Shown: positions 1 through 8,128, counted from the first letter of the stretch. The stretch: 26,943 nucleotides of DNA from JBCBJZ01 sp038522635 (GCA_038522635.1 JBCBJZ010000029.1:1-26943), one strand, 5' to 3'. Numbers and translations: made by a program. Notes: generated from the letters alone by a model not told the origin.

Positions 1-227
1 ATCAACAGCCCTCGTGCGATAGCGTTCCTGACGGGCGGAAATTGGACGAGACGCGCGGGCGGGTCAATCGGCAGCCGCTAGATCGGCAAGAAGCGGGCAA
101 CCTCTGACCGGCAGAGGCCAGACGGCAGGGGTCCAGACGGCTTGGCGGACGGACGGCACGGCGGACAGAGGCAGACCAGCAAGGTGAACGGCCGTCACGA
201 CGTCCACACCTCACGCCCCGCGTCCGC
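1..227. other. Left edge, no supported gene
   Basis: I see no convincing gene here. A 70-codon open frame on the minus strand is rich in Arg, Ser and Cys, shows no domain and looks like a chance frame in GC-rich DNA. The stretch contains several short GGCGGAC/GGCAGA-like repeats but no clear terminator or tRNA. It lies downstream of the minus-strand desaturase gene. Confidence 0.4.
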
Positions 228-1058
228 TTACTTCAGTTTCCAAAACGGCAGCGCCAGGCTCCATCCTAATTTGGTCGGCGCCGGCGTCTGGTAGGGCTCA
301 AGCCCGATCGCCATCGCCTCGTGGCCTGCAGCCGGCTGCGCCTGGTAGGTACCGAACATCCGATCCCAGATCGACAGCGCAAAGCCGTAATTCATATCGT
401 GTTCGACCCGGTCGGTTGAGTGGTGGACCCGGTGCATATCGGGCGTGACGATCACTTTGCGCGCGATCGCGTCAAGCCAGCGCGGCAGCTTGACGTTGGC
501 GTGGTTGAACATCGCCGACCCGTTCAAGATCACCTCAAACAGAACAACCGCCAGCGCCGCCGGGCCGAGGATCAGGACGCAAACCACCTTCCACAGCATC
601 GAGATCCCGATCTCAATCGGGTGAAACCGCAACGCCGTCGTCACGTCAAAATCGACGTCCGCGTGGTGCATCTGGTGCAAGCGCCAGAATATCGGGATTT
701 TGTGCGAGGCCACGTGCTGCAGCCAAATCGCGAAGTCCAGGATGCAAATCGCCAGCACGACTTCGAGCCAGAACGGCAACCCGACCAGGTTGAACAGGCC
801 CCATCCCTGCTGCTCAGCGAACAGCGCGGCGGCAACCGCAATCAGCGGCATCGCCACAAGTTGCGCCACCGCCCCGATCACGCGGACCGTCGCGATACCA
901 AGCCCGACCATGCTCAGGTTGGTGAACCACCGTGTGAGCCGCTTGTGCGCCAGCTTGCGCCTGGGCAGCCAAAGCTCCAGCAGGGCCATGGTGATGAAAA
1001 TGCCAGCGAAGGCGCCGAAGCGCAGGGCAGGTTCGCTTAGTCCGGCGATGGTGGTCAT
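228..1058 (-). CDS. Sterol desaturase / fatty acid hydroxylase superfamily membrane protein
   Basis: This 276-aa integral membrane protein is likely a di-iron hydroxylase or desaturase acting on a lipid or lipid-like substrate; the substrate cannot be told from sequence. It carries the family's histidine clusters: HVASH (115-119), HQMHH (128-132), H146, H186, and HRVHH (209-213) with a further H220. Hydrophobic segments lie at about 11-30, 48-80 and 93-113, and again around 150-178, as expected for an enzyme whose metal site faces the cytoplasm. I chose the ATG at 1058 because AAGGAAGAG lies just upstream; an in-frame ATG 41 codons earlier would add a non-homologous-looking Arg/Cys-rich leader. 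It is transcribed in the same direction as the SMR gene upstream, 199 bp away. Family confident, substrate unknown. Confidence 0.85.
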   Translation of the reverse strand: MTTIAGLSEPALRFGAFAGIFITMALLELWLPRRKLAHKRLTRWFTNLSMVGLGIATVRVIGAVAQLVAMPLIAVAAALFAEQQGWGLFNLVGLPFWLEVVLAICILDFAIWLQHVASHKIPIFWRLHQMHHADVDFDVTTALRFHPIEIGISMLWKVVCVLILGPAALAVVLFEVILNGSAMFNHANVKLPRWLDAIARKVIVTPDMHRVHHSTDRVEHDMNYGFALSIWDRMFGTYQAQPAAGHEAMAIGLEPYQTPAPTKLGWSLALPFWKLK

Positions 1059-1257
1059 GCGGGTCTCTTCCTTGGCGGGTCTGGTCAGTGCCGCGTGACC
1101 ATTACAGAGCGCGCGGTTACACGCGAGATGACAAGTCGGTGAGCGAGGCCATCTGCCGCGGCGTTTTGGGGGGGTGGCCACCGGCGCAACAACCCTCGCG
1201 CATCGCCAGAAGAGCCGCCACCAAACCCTTGATGAAACGCGCCAGCGCGGGCCGCCC

Positions 1258-1578
1258 TTAAGCCTTGCTGATCAACTGCAGCCCGACCACGCCCGCAATG
1301 ATCATGGCAATGCAAAGGAACTTGATGACCCCCGCCGGCTCATCGAAGATCGCGATGCCGATCACCACCGTCATGGCGGTGCCAACGCCCGACCAGATCG
1401 CGTAGGCGATGCTGAGTTCGATCTGCTTCAACGCCAACGTCAAAAAGCCCAGCGCCGCCGCGTAAAACACCGCCACGCCCACCGAGGGCCAGAAGTTGGA
1501 GAACCCGTCGGCCAGTTTCATCATCGTCGTGCCGAGGACTTCAAACACGATCGCAAAGCTCATAAAGACCCAGGACAC
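1258..1578 (-). CDS. Small multidrug resistance (SMR) family efflux protein
   Basis: A 106-aa protein with four hydrophobic helices, the usual SMR length. SMR proteins work as inner-membrane antiparallel dimers that exchange protons for quaternary ammonium or other cationic compounds. The essential membrane glutamate is E13 in FAIVFEVLGTT, and the helix 3 signature AYAIWSGVGTA is of the Qac/EmrE kind rather than clearly the guanidinium (SugE/Gdx) kind, so a drug or quaternary-amine exporter is favoured. The start is probably GTG at 1578, preceded by AAAGGGGGAT; this gives the canonical N-terminus, whereas the ATG 16 codons upstream adds a polar leader not seen in the family. It is divergent from the alpha/beta hydrolase gene with only 46 bp between starts, so their promoters must overlap. 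Confidence 0.88.
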   Translation of the reverse strand: MSWVFMSFAIVFEVLGTTMMKLADGFSNFWPSVGVAVFYAAALGFLTLALKQIELSIAYAIWSGVGTAMTVVIGIAIFDEPAGVIKFLCIAMIIAGVVGLQLISKA

Positions 1579-1624
1579 ATCATCCCCCTTTTCCGTTTCG
1601 CTCCCCACACGCAGAGATGTCGCC

Positions 1625-2308
1625 ATGCTCTACACCCGCGCCGACCACCCGCGCGCAACGCTCATCCTCGCGCACGGCTCCGCGGTCGCGATGGATCATC
1701 CCATCATGGCGTCGCTGGCCGAGCGGCTCGCCGCGCGTGGCCTCAACGTGGTGCGCTTCAATTTCCCCTATATGGCGGAAAGCGTGGCGCGCGGAACGAA
1801 ACGACCACCGCCGGCCGCCGACCGGTTGATCAACCCGTATGAAGAGGTCATCGCCGCGCTCGACCAAGACGTCTGCGCTGTCCCGTTGCTGGTCGGTGGC
1901 AAGTCGTTGGGCGGACGCGTGGCGAGCCTGTTGGCCGCTGAACGTACGCGCGCCATCGATACGACCTTAGCCGGCACCGCGCGATCGCAATTTGAGGGGC
2001 CACCGCTCAGGGGCGTGATCTGCTTTGGCTACCCGTTCCACCCACCGCGCAAGCCTGAGGTGCTACGCACCGCGCACTTGGCGTCGATCTCCTGCCCGGT
2101 GTTGATCGTGCAGGGTACGCACGATCCCTTTGGTACGCGTGACGAAGTCGCGACATACACCTTGGCGCCCACCGTTTCGATTAGTTGGATTGAGACGGGT
2201 GATCACGATTTGAAGCCGCTCAAATCGTCCGGGCTATCGCACGACGAGGCGCTTGATGCCGCTGCCGATGCGGCCGCTACGTTTCTGCCTACGTTGCCCG
2301 CCGGCTGA
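1625..2308 (+). CDS. Alpha/beta hydrolase, KANL3/Tex30-like family
   Basis: A 227-aa cytosolic alpha/beta hydrolase of the small family typified by an early LILAHGS...MDHP oxyanion loop (14-26). The predicted catalytic triad is Ser94 in GGKSLGGR, Asp167 in GTHDPFG and His194 in TGDHD. Related bacterial proteins are annotated as alpha/beta hydrolases or dienelactone hydrolase-like proteins without a proven substrate. The ATG at 1625 is preceded by AGAGA and starts a few residues before the first beta strand; the frame remains open 43 codons further upstream, but that extension is antisense to the SMR gene. It is divergent from the SMR gene and convergent with the MFS gene. Function beyond esterase/hydrolase chemistry is unknown. 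Confidence 0.85.
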   Translation: MLYTRADHPRATLILAHGSAVAMDHPIMASLAERLAARGLNVVRFNFPYMAESVARGTKRPPPAADRLINPYEEVIAALDQDVCAVPLLVGGKSLGGRVASLLAAERTRAIDTTLAGTARSQFEGPPLRGVICFGYPFHPPRKPEVLRTAHLASISCPVLIVQGTHDPFGTRDEVATYTLAPTVSISWIETGDHDLKPLKSSGLSHDEALDAAADAAATFLPTLPAG

Positions 2309-2314
2309 GCGCTA

Positions 2315-2373
2315 GAGTCGGTTCGCCGAAAAACCCGCCGCATCGGCCGGTATTGCCCGATCCGAACCGGCTC
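2315..2373. repeat. Imperfect palindrome between convergent genes
   Basis: GAGTCGGTTCG (2315-2325) and CGAACCGGCTC (2363-2373) are inverted with one mismatch around a 37-nt loop that itself contains GC-rich dyads. It starts 6 nt after the hydrolase stop and lies before the end of the convergent MFS gene. It could be a bidirectional transcription end or an extragenic palindrome; no U-tract follows. The half-sequence AGTCGGTTCGCC also occurs in the hairpin upstream of lysK. Confidence 0.45.
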
Positions 2374-2404
2374 GAGCGAGCAGCCCCTTTGGCCGACGAT
2401 CGCC

Positions 2405-3685
2405 TCACGCGGGCTCGGGCAACGTGCGCGGCAAAGCGAGCGCGGCGAGCACGATCATTCCGCCTGTGACAGCCAGGATGTAGAACAGCGTATCAAAGCC
2501 GTGGTTGGCGTGGACCCATGCGATGAACGGAAGCGCGACGGCCAATGTGCTGAAGCTGACGACGAAACGCGCCCCAAACATCGATGCGCGCAACTCGCGT
2601 TTGGCGAGGCGCCCGATCATGAAATCGTTGATCGGGATCTGCCCGAACGCGCCCAGCATAAAGGCCACCGCGACGAGCACGGCCGCGTGGTCGCGCAAGC
2701 CCGGCATCAGCGCAAAGAACGTCACCTGGATGAGCCCGATGGCCAACAGCACGGGACGCGGGCCGAAGCGATCGAGCGCGCGTCCGACCACCAGTTGTGC
2801 CAGCGATGCGATGGTAAAGACAACGAACGCGAGCCACCCGATCAGCGTCGCGGACGTGGCCAAACCGTCCAGGCGCTCCTCGAAAATCTTCGGCAGCGCG
2901 AAGGTGGTCGACTGAAACACCAGGCTGCCGAGCGCCGCGGTCGCCACGATGATCAGAACGCAGCGCAGCAAGATGCCGTTGTTCAGCATCAAAGCGAGAC
3001 CACGGGCAATGCTGACCGGCGGTGCCGACGTCGCGTCTGCCCCGCCAGCGCGCGGGTCGATCGCCGCATCGCCGCCCGCCTTGCGCATGCCCCCATGGAA
3101 CAACGCGATGTAAGCGAGACCGATCACAATCGAGATCGCGCCTGGCACGATGAAGGCCCAACGCCACCCTGCCGTGTCGATCAGATAGCCCGTCAACAGC
3201 GCTGCCGAACCGACGCCCAGATTGCCGAACACGCCGTTGACCGCGATCGCCATGCCGGTACCGCTGCGGCGGGCACCATCGACCACCAACGCCAGGCCGA
3301 CCGGATGATAGATCGCCGCAAAAATACCGGTGATGAACAGACCCAACGCGATCTGCAACGGCGTGGTCGCCGCCGCCGTCAGCATCGAACCCAGCCCCGC
3401 GCCGATGAAAAACACCGCCATCATGCCCTGTCGGCTCCAGCGGTCGGCGAGCCAACCGGCGGGCAACGAAAAGACGCCAAAGGCGATGAACCCCGGCGTC
3501 GCGTAGGGCAACAACGCTGCGTAACTCATGCCCCATTCGCGCACCAGCACAAGGGCGGCAACGCTCGCGTAGATCAGCATGAAGAGGTGGTCGAGGAAGT
3601 GGCCCACGTTGAGAAACGCGGTGTGCACGCGCACCCGAGCTGGTGCCGCTGCGCCCGCTTCGGGACCGGTGAGGACGTCGCTCAT
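2405..3685 (-). CDS. Major facilitator superfamily (MFS) transporter
   Basis: A 426-aa polytopic membrane protein with about twelve predicted helices, in two halves separated by a cytoplasmic loop around residues 195-215 rich in Ala, Gly and Asp. After the first helices, the loop with PAGWLADRWSRQG matches the conserved MFS loop 2-3 signature (G-x-L-a-D-r-x-g-r). The N-terminal FLNVGHFLDHLFMLIYA segment recalls the Fsr/fosmidomycin-resistance-like or YNFM-type subfamily, but the substrate cannot be assigned. I chose the ATG at 3685, with GGGAA about 10 nt upstream; an ATG 28 codons upstream adds an Arg-rich leader. It is convergent with the hydrolase gene and divergent from the caspase operon. 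Confidence 0.85.
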   Translation of the reverse strand: MSDVLTGPEAGAAAPARVRVHTAFLNVGHFLDHLFMLIYASVAALVLVREWGMSYAALLPYATPGFIAFGVFSLPAGWLADRWSRQGMMAVFFIGAGLGSMLTAAATTPLQIALGLFITGIFAAIYHPVGLALVVDGARRSGTGMAIAVNGVFGNLGVGSAALLTGYLIDTAGWRWAFIVPGAISIVIGLAYIALFHGGMRKAGGDAAIDPRAGGADATSAPPVSIARGLALMLNNGILLRCVLIIVATAALGSLVFQSTTFALPKIFEERLDGLATSATLIGWLAFVVFTIASLAQLVVGRALDRFGPRPVLLAIGLIQVTFFALMPGLRDHAAVLVAVAFMLGAFGQIPINDFMIGRLAKRELRASMFGARFVVSFSTLAVALPFIAWVHANHGFDTLFYILAVTGGMIVLAALALPRTLPEPA

Positions 3686-3972
3686 GCCAGAGTGTTCCCG
3701 CGATGAAAGGCCCAAGCGCCGCCTGTGCGGCAGCGCTCCGATACCGTAGAGAACCGTCGCGCGGCCCACAATGGCCCACAGCAGGAGCCTGTTCCCCTCT
3801 GCTCAGCGTCCGCTCAACACGGTGGCCCCCGTCACAATGACCCCGTCGCGATTCTTCGTCTGGTCACAATTTGCCTCTTTAGCGTCGCCGCGGGAATAAA
3901 CGACGCTCAGCCTTCTGCAGCGAACTGCAGAGACCTGGACCGGCACAATTTCGAGGGGACACGAGGGGACAC
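3686..3972. other. Divergent intergenic region with 10-bp-period repeats
   Basis: This 287-bp space must hold the promoters of the MFS gene (minus) and the caspase operon (plus). It is unusual for three short repeats spaced one helical turn apart: GGCCCACA at 3763 and 3773, CTGCAG at 3915 and 3925, and GAGGGGACAC at 3953 and 3963. GTCACAAT also occurs at 3831 and 3863, about three turns apart. The second GAGGGG (3963-3968) is the likely ribosome binding site of the caspase gene. I could not identify convincing -35/-10 boxes. Confidence 0.4.
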
Positions 3973-4908
3973 ATGCGCAAGCTCGTTGCAGCGATGATGG
4001 TCGCGCTCGCCTTGATCACGCTTGCGGATGCGGGCACGCGTGCCGCGCACGCCAAGCGCGTTGCGCTCGTGGTGGGGGTTGCGGCCTACACGTCCAGCCC
4101 GCCCCTTGCCAATCCGGCCAACGATGCCCGAGCGATGTCGGCTGCCCTCAAACGCTACGGCTTTGACGTGATCGTCGCGATCGACCCCGATCTGGGCGCC
4201 CTGACCCGCACACTTGAGACGTTCTATCAACGCGCGGTCGGTGCCGATGTTGCGCTCTTCTATTTCGCCGGTCACGGGCTGCAGTTGCGCGGCACCAACT
4301 ACCTGCTGCCGACGACGGTGGCGCTACGCAGTGAAGCGCGCCTCTTGCAGGAAGCGATCCCTCTGCAGCAGGTGCTCAGAGCCATGGAAGAGCGCGCCAA
4401 GATCTCGATCACCTTTCTTGATGCCTGCCGCGACAACCCGCTCGCTGAACGCTTGCAGCGCTCGATCTTCGGGCGCAGCCGCGGTGCTGCGGTCCCGCGT
4501 GGGCTGGCGAAGGTTGCGCTGCGTACGCCCGATACGTTGCTCGTCTTCGCAGCCGCCTCCGGCAAAACCGCTGCGGATGGCGAGGGGCGCAACTCACCGT
4601 TCACCGCCGCCCTGTTGCGCCATATGGCGGCGCCCGGTCGCGACATCGAGGTCGTCCTCAAGCGCGTCACCCGTGATGTCGCCCGTGCGACCCGCGGCGC
4701 ACAGGTGCCAGAGCGCCTGTCCCGGCTGACGTCGGACTTCGTGTTCAACCGCGCCGCCGACCGCTTCCGCTGGACGGCCCCACCGTCGGCGGGCACACCC
4801 ACAGCAACCGGCCCACAACCGAAGCCTGCGCCGCGTACATCAGGCGCTAACACCGATGTTTGCGCGCGCGCCAACCCGCCCCTGGCCTGCCTATGGAAAA
4901 AACCATGA
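3973..4908 (+). CDS. Exported caspase-like (peptidase C14) protease
   Basis: A 311-aa caspase-fold protein of the bacterial orthocaspase/metacaspase type, expected to cleave peptides after Arg/Lys or a related residue. The fold begins at KRVALVVGVAAYTS (28-41). The catalytic dyad is complete: His101 in FYFAGHGLQ and Cys152 in FLDACRDNP. The N-terminus (1-27) is a clear Sec signal peptide ending near AAHA, so the mature enzyme should be periplasmic or cell-surface. The caspase domain ends near residue 250; the rest is a Pro/Thr/Ala-rich tail finishing with two cysteines (CARANPPLAC). The start has a good GAGGGG site. Its stop overlaps the ATG of the next gene (ATGA), so the two are very probably translationally coupled and may be functional partners. 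Substrate unknown. Confidence 0.88.
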   Translation: MRKLVAAMMVALALITLADAGTRAAHAKRVALVVGVAAYTSSPPLANPANDARAMSAALKRYGFDVIVAIDPDLGALTRTLETFYQRAVGADVALFYFAGHGLQLRGTNYLLPTTVALRSEARLLQEAIPLQQVLRAMEERAKISITFLDACRDNPLAERLQRSIFGRSRGAAVPRGLAKVALRTPDTLLVFAAASGKTAADGEGRNSPFTAALLRHMAAPGRDIEVVLKRVTRDVARATRGAQVPERLSRLTSDFVFNRAADRFRWTAPPSAGTPTATGPQPKPAPRTSGANTDVCARANPPLACLWKKP

Positions 4909-5555
4909 CCCGCATTCATATCTCGCCCCGCGCGCGGCGCGCTGCCTTGGCGATCGCCGTCATCATGTGCGTTGCCGGATCAAGCTTGGGAACGGCCGTC
5001 GCCGCCGACTGCAACGTCCGATTGACGCCTAATGACGGCTACCGCGAACTCGCCCGCAAACTTGCGTGCATGAACGATAAGATCAAACGCCTCGAAGCCT
5101 TAATCGAACGCCAGGCTGGGCAGCGCGATCGTCCTGCGCGGGCACGTGCCGGTCAACCGGGCCCCGCGCCCAGGGCGGGCGCCTCTGCTTACGCTGCAGT
5201 CGTACACCAGGGCTTGCGTATCACGCTCCAGGCCTGCGGCTTGAACAGCCAGCGGCGCGGCAATTACTACTGCGCCTACACGGTGGAGAACCCAACGAAC
5301 ACCGACCGGAAGATGTGCCTCTCCGGCGCACGGGTCGTGACGCAGACAGGTCAGATCCTGTCCCGGCGCATCCGCCATGTTGTCGGGTCAACCACCCGCT
5401 CGCGCGAAGCTTGCGACGTTGTGCCCGCGGGCGTGCGCGCACGCGCCTCGATCGCGTTCGCTGCACGGGGCGTCACGCTTTCATCGCTGCAACTGGTCCG
5501 CGTGCGCTGCGGCGCGCGTTGTGTCCTTGAGAACCGCAACGTGTCGATCGATTAG
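4905..5555 (+). CDS. Exported cysteine-rich hypothetical protein
   Basis: I do not recognise this 216-aa protein. It starts with a signal peptide (about 1-34, hydrophobic AALAIAVIMCVAGSSLGTAVA, cut before DC). Next comes a short helical, coiled-coil-like stretch (YRELARKLACMNDKIKRLEALIERQ), a basic Arg/Pro/Gly linker, and a C-terminal domain of about 110 residues. That domain looks all-beta: LRITLQACGLN..NYYCAYTVENPT, followed by strands with several Cys (CLSGARV, EACDVV, RCGARC). It resembles FxLYD or DUF4352-type Ig-like domains of secreted proteins, but this is only a resemblance. The ATG at 4905 shares ATGA with the caspase stop; ATGs at 4860 and 4893 are in frame but less likely. Its TAG stop lies inside a repeat element copy. 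Confidence 0.75.
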   Translation: MTRIHISPRARRAALAIAVIMCVAGSSLGTAVAADCNVRLTPNDGYRELARKLACMNDKIKRLEALIERQAGQRDRPARARAGQPGPAPRAGASAYAAVVHQGLRITLQACGLNSQRRGNYYCAYTVENPTNTDRKMCLSGARVVTQTGQILSRRIRHVVGSTTRSREACDVVPAGVRARASIAFAARGVTLSSLQLVRVRCGARCVLENRNVSID

Positions 5556-5614
5556 ATCATCTCAACGTTCGATCGGGATCACCAAAGGTAAGCCCGACAT
5601 CGAACCAAAAGGAC
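5553..5614 (+). repeat. Degenerate third copy of the 105-bp element (hairpin core)
   Basis: The sequence TAGATCATC...CGATCGGGATCACC..GGTAAGCCCGA..ATCG matches the palindromic core of the elements at 7953 and 26834. The inner stem is GTTCGAT (5567-5573) with ATCGAAC (5599-5605), perfectly paired although both arms differ from the other copies (GGGCGAT/ATCGCCC). The outer arm on the right and the 50-nt tail are missing. The first three bases are the TAG stop of the cysteine-rich gene. Confidence 0.7.
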
Positions 5615-5617
5615 TTG

Positions 5618-6031
5618 TTACACCCGCTGATGGCGGGCACGGGCACCCCGCTCTAACGCGGCTGTGGTCAGACGATCGAGCCGCAGTTTATCGGCCAACA
5701 ATTCAAGGAAACGGATCTCTTCCGCCTCGATCTTGAGGTCCACCGCCGCCACTTCGAGCGCCAGCATGTAAGCCGTCTCACGCAGGCGCGCGGGCAATCC
5801 ATCGTCGATCATCTCAAGCGTCTTGTTGAGCCCATCGGTGCTCGCCAGCGCCTCCCCGCAGTCCTTGGCGATACCGACCAGTTGCTCCTCCTGGAAGCCG
5901 TCGAACATCGGCAACTGACGCACCACCGAACCGATGCGCGACAGCTCTTCGGTGGATATGCTGCGGTCCACCGCGGACATCGTGACCATGGCGTAGATGA
6001 GGGCTTCCTGGGGGCTGATGGTCGCGGGCAT
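5618..6031 (-). CDS. TerB-like (tellurite resistance TerB family) protein
   Basis: A 137-aa, almost entirely helical, acidic protein with the TerB-type repeat pattern. ISPQEALIYAMVTMSAVDRSISTEEL (about 4-29) and the later LEVAAVDLKIEAEEIRFLELLADKL are the two D-x-x-I-x-x-E-E metal-binding-like turns of the family. TerB-like domains bind divalent cations and occur both in tellurite-resistance operons and as stand-alone, mostly uncharacterised proteins; no other ter gene is nearby, so tellurite resistance should not be inferred. The ATG at 6031 follows AAGAGGA closely; an ATG 27 codons upstream is less likely. The gene is convergent with the caspase operon, and the hairpin element lies between their ends. 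It is divergent from lysK. Confidence 0.8.
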   Translation of the reverse strand: MPATISPQEALIYAMVTMSAVDRSISTEELSRIGSVVRQLPMFDGFQEEQLVGIAKDCGEALASTDGLNKTLEMIDDGLPARLRETAYMLALEVAAVDLKIEAEEIRFLELLADKLRLDRLTTAALERGARARHQRV

Positions 6032-6253
6032 GATGTCCTCTTGTAACTGGCTGACGCGCCTTGCGTGCTGCCGATTTGGCGATGGTTGTAGCGCGTTTAA
6101 AGGTGCACACAAGATCGAGCGCGGCCTTGCCCGTCGCGTAGCCCTATCGAACGGCCCAACCCTACGACGCTAAAGCCGCAAGCGCGTGCTTCCCCTTCGA
6201 ACCCGCACGCACTAGCTTCCCGCCTGATCGAAACCCACGCGCAAGACGCCGCG

Positions 6254-6300
6254 AAAGTCGGTTCGCCTCAGGCGATTCCACCTGAAGCGGATGAACTTTA
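6254..6300. repeat. Hairpin in the lysK leader
   Basis: AAAGTCGGTTCGCCTCAGG (6254-6272) and CCTGAAGCGGATGAACTTT are inverted, 14 of 19 positions pairing, around an 8-nt loop. It ends about 20 nt before the lysK ATG, so it would be in the mRNA leader or the promoter. The downstream end ACTTTAAGCG recurs as ACTTTTAAGCG at the outer end of the palindrome near 9096-9150, suggesting a second small dispersed family. Confidence 0.45.
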
Positions 6301-6319
6301 AGCGCCAAGAGGCCAAACC

Positions 6320-7951
6320 ATGACGTCCGCCCTCGACCACGACTCACTGATGCAAGCGGCTCAGACCTCCAAGGCCTGGCCCTTCGAAGAAGCCCGGCGC
6401 CTGGTCAAACGTCTCGAGAAGGCGAAACGGCCTGCCGATACGCCTGTGATCTTTGAGACGGGTTACGGCCCCTCCGGCCTGCCTCACATCGGGACCTTCG
6501 GCGAGGTGGCGCGCACCTCCATGGTGCGGCATGCCTTCGCGACCTTGACCGGTCGTCCCACCCGCTTGATCTGCTTCTCCGATGATATGGACGGCCTGCG
6601 CAAAGTGCCGGACAACGTGCCCAATCAGGAGATGCTCGCAGGCTACATCGACCACCCGCTGTCACGCGTGCCCGACCCCTTTTCGAGCGAGCACCCAAGC
6701 TTCGCGCACCACAACAACGCGCGCCTGCAGAGTTTTCTCGACCGGTTCGGCTTCGACTACGAGTTCAAGTCCGCCACCGAGGTCTACGCCTCCGGCGCGT
6801 TCGACGCGACGCTGCTGACAATGCTCAGGGCCTACGACAAGGTCATGGACATCATTCTGCCGACGCTTGGGCCTGAGCGCCGGGCGACCTATTCGCCGTT
6901 CCTGCCCGTGTGCCAGCGCACCGGGCGCGTGTTGCAGGTGCCGATGATCGCCCGCGATGTTGAGGCGGGCACCGTCACCTATGTCGACCCTGAAACCTCC
7001 GAGGAGGTGACGACGCCGGTCACAGGCGGACGCGTCAAATGCCAGTGGAAAGCCGATTGGGCGCTGCGGTGGGCAGCCCTCGGCGTCGACTACGAGATGG
7101 CCGGCAAAGACCTCATCGAAAGCGTCACGCTGTCGTCCAAGATCACGCGTGCGCTTGGTGCCACACCGCCGGAAGGCTTCAACTACGAGCTCTTCAACGA
7201 TGAAACCGGCCAGAAGATCTCCAAATCCAAGGGCAACGGCCTAACGATCGAAGAGTGGCTGACCTACGCGACGCCAGAGAGCTTGTCGCTTTTCATGTTC
7301 CAGAAGCCGAAGACGGCCAAGCGGCTCTATTTCGATGTGATCCCCAAAGCGGTCGATGAATATCTGACGTTCCTGGCGAAATACCCCGAGGCTGACGCTG
7401 CGGCCGCGCTGCAAAACCCGGTCTGGCACATCCATGCGGGGGAGCCGCCGCGCGCGCAGCTTCCCATCAGCTTTGCGCTGCTGTTGAACCTCGTCTCCGC
7501 ATCGAACGCGGAAGATGGCGAAACGCTATGGGGCTTCATCCGCCGCTACGCGCCGGGCGCGACGCCGCAGGATCACCCGGTGCTCGATGACCTTGTCGGC
7601 TACGCGATCCGCTATTTCCGCGATTTCGTGAAGCCGACGAAGGCGTTCCGCGCGCCAACCGCGCAAGAGCGTGAAGCGTTGCTGGCGCTCGATGCAGCGC
7701 TGGCCGCCGCAGCGCCCGATGCCGACGCTGAAACGTTGCAGTCCCTCGTCTACCAGGCGGGGAAGGATAACGGTTTCGCCGACAACCTGCGCGACTGGTT
7801 CAAGGCCATCTACGAAGTGCTGCTGGGCCAGAGCCAGGGGCCCCGCTTCGGTTCGTTCATATCGCTTTACGGGCGCGACAACACGCGTGCCTTGATCGCC
7901 GAACGCCTAGAGCAACGGGCGCAAAGTGCGAATCACCTGCTCAAACACTGA
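6320..7951 (+). CDS. lysK: Lysyl-tRNA synthetase, class I
   Basis: A 543-aa class I lysyl-tRNA synthetase (EC 6.1.1.6), which charges tRNA-Lys with lysine. Class I LysRS is the archaeal type and replaces the usual class II enzyme in many alphaproteobacteria and spirochaetes. The HIGH-type motif is PSGLPHIGT (51-59) and the KMSKS-type loop is KISKSKGN (299-306). The body between contains the expected FSDDMDGLRKVPDN segment (about 86-99). The C-terminal half is the helical anticodon-binding cage. Length is normal (about 520-550). The ATG at 6320 follows CCAAGAGGCC. The gene is monocistronic in appearance: TerB is divergent, and the 105-bp repeat element starts 2 nt after its stop. Confidence 0.97.
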   Translation: MTSALDHDSLMQAAQTSKAWPFEEARRLVKRLEKAKRPADTPVIFETGYGPSGLPHIGTFGEVARTSMVRHAFATLTGRPTRLICFSDDMDGLRKVPDNVPNQEMLAGYIDHPLSRVPDPFSSEHPSFAHHNNARLQSFLDRFGFDYEFKSATEVYASGAFDATLLTMLRAYDKVMDIILPTLGPERRATYSPFLPVCQRTGRVLQVPMIARDVEAGTVTYVDPETSEEVTTPVTGGRVKCQWKADWALRWAALGVDYEMAGKDLIESVTLSSKITRALGATPPEGFNYELFNDETGQKISKSKGNGLTIEEWLTYATPESLSLFMFQKPKTAKRLYFDVIPKAVDEYLTFLAKYPEADAAAALQNPVWHIHAGEPPRAQLPISFALLLNLVSASNAEDGETLWGFIRRYAPGATPQDHPVLDDLVGYAIRYFRDFVKPTKAFRAPTAQEREALLALDAALAAAAPDADAETLQSLVYQAGKDNGFADNLRDWFKAIYEVLLGQSQGPRFGSFISLYGRDNTRALIAERLEQRAQSANHLLKH

Positions 7952-7952
7952 G

Positions 7953-8057
7953 GCCTTGCCTTTGCGCCCAAAGTTGCTCTGCACTTTAAGATTAGATCAT
8001 CTTAGGTCGATTTTGGGTTCACCTGTGGTGATCCCAATCAATCGCCCGATGATCTAG
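7953..8057 (-). repeat. 105-bp hairpin element, copy A
   Basis: This stretch is the inverted counterpart of 26834-26938: the first 51 bases are identical and 97 of 105 match. It has a tail (7953 to about 8001) and a palindromic core of about 55 bp: TAGATCATC..., GGG.TCACC, loop TGT, GGTGA.CCC, ATCGCCC, GATGATCTA. It begins directly after the lysK stop codon, with its tail next to lysK. No transposase or obvious target duplication is visible. Confidence 0.88.
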
Positions 8058-8128
8058 CCGCTGCGTGATGAAGTCTCGTAAAGCGGCAGCGCGACAAGAA
8101 GAACGGCCATGAAAAAGTTTGGATGACC

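Noticed and set aside
2..214. 70-codon minus-strand frame at the left edge
   Set aside because: No ribosome site, no domain and Arg/Cys/Ser-rich composition like other chance frames.
5618..6031. Tellurite-resistance operon
   Set aside because: Only a TerB-like domain gene is present, without terA, terC, terD or terE, so resistance is not supported.
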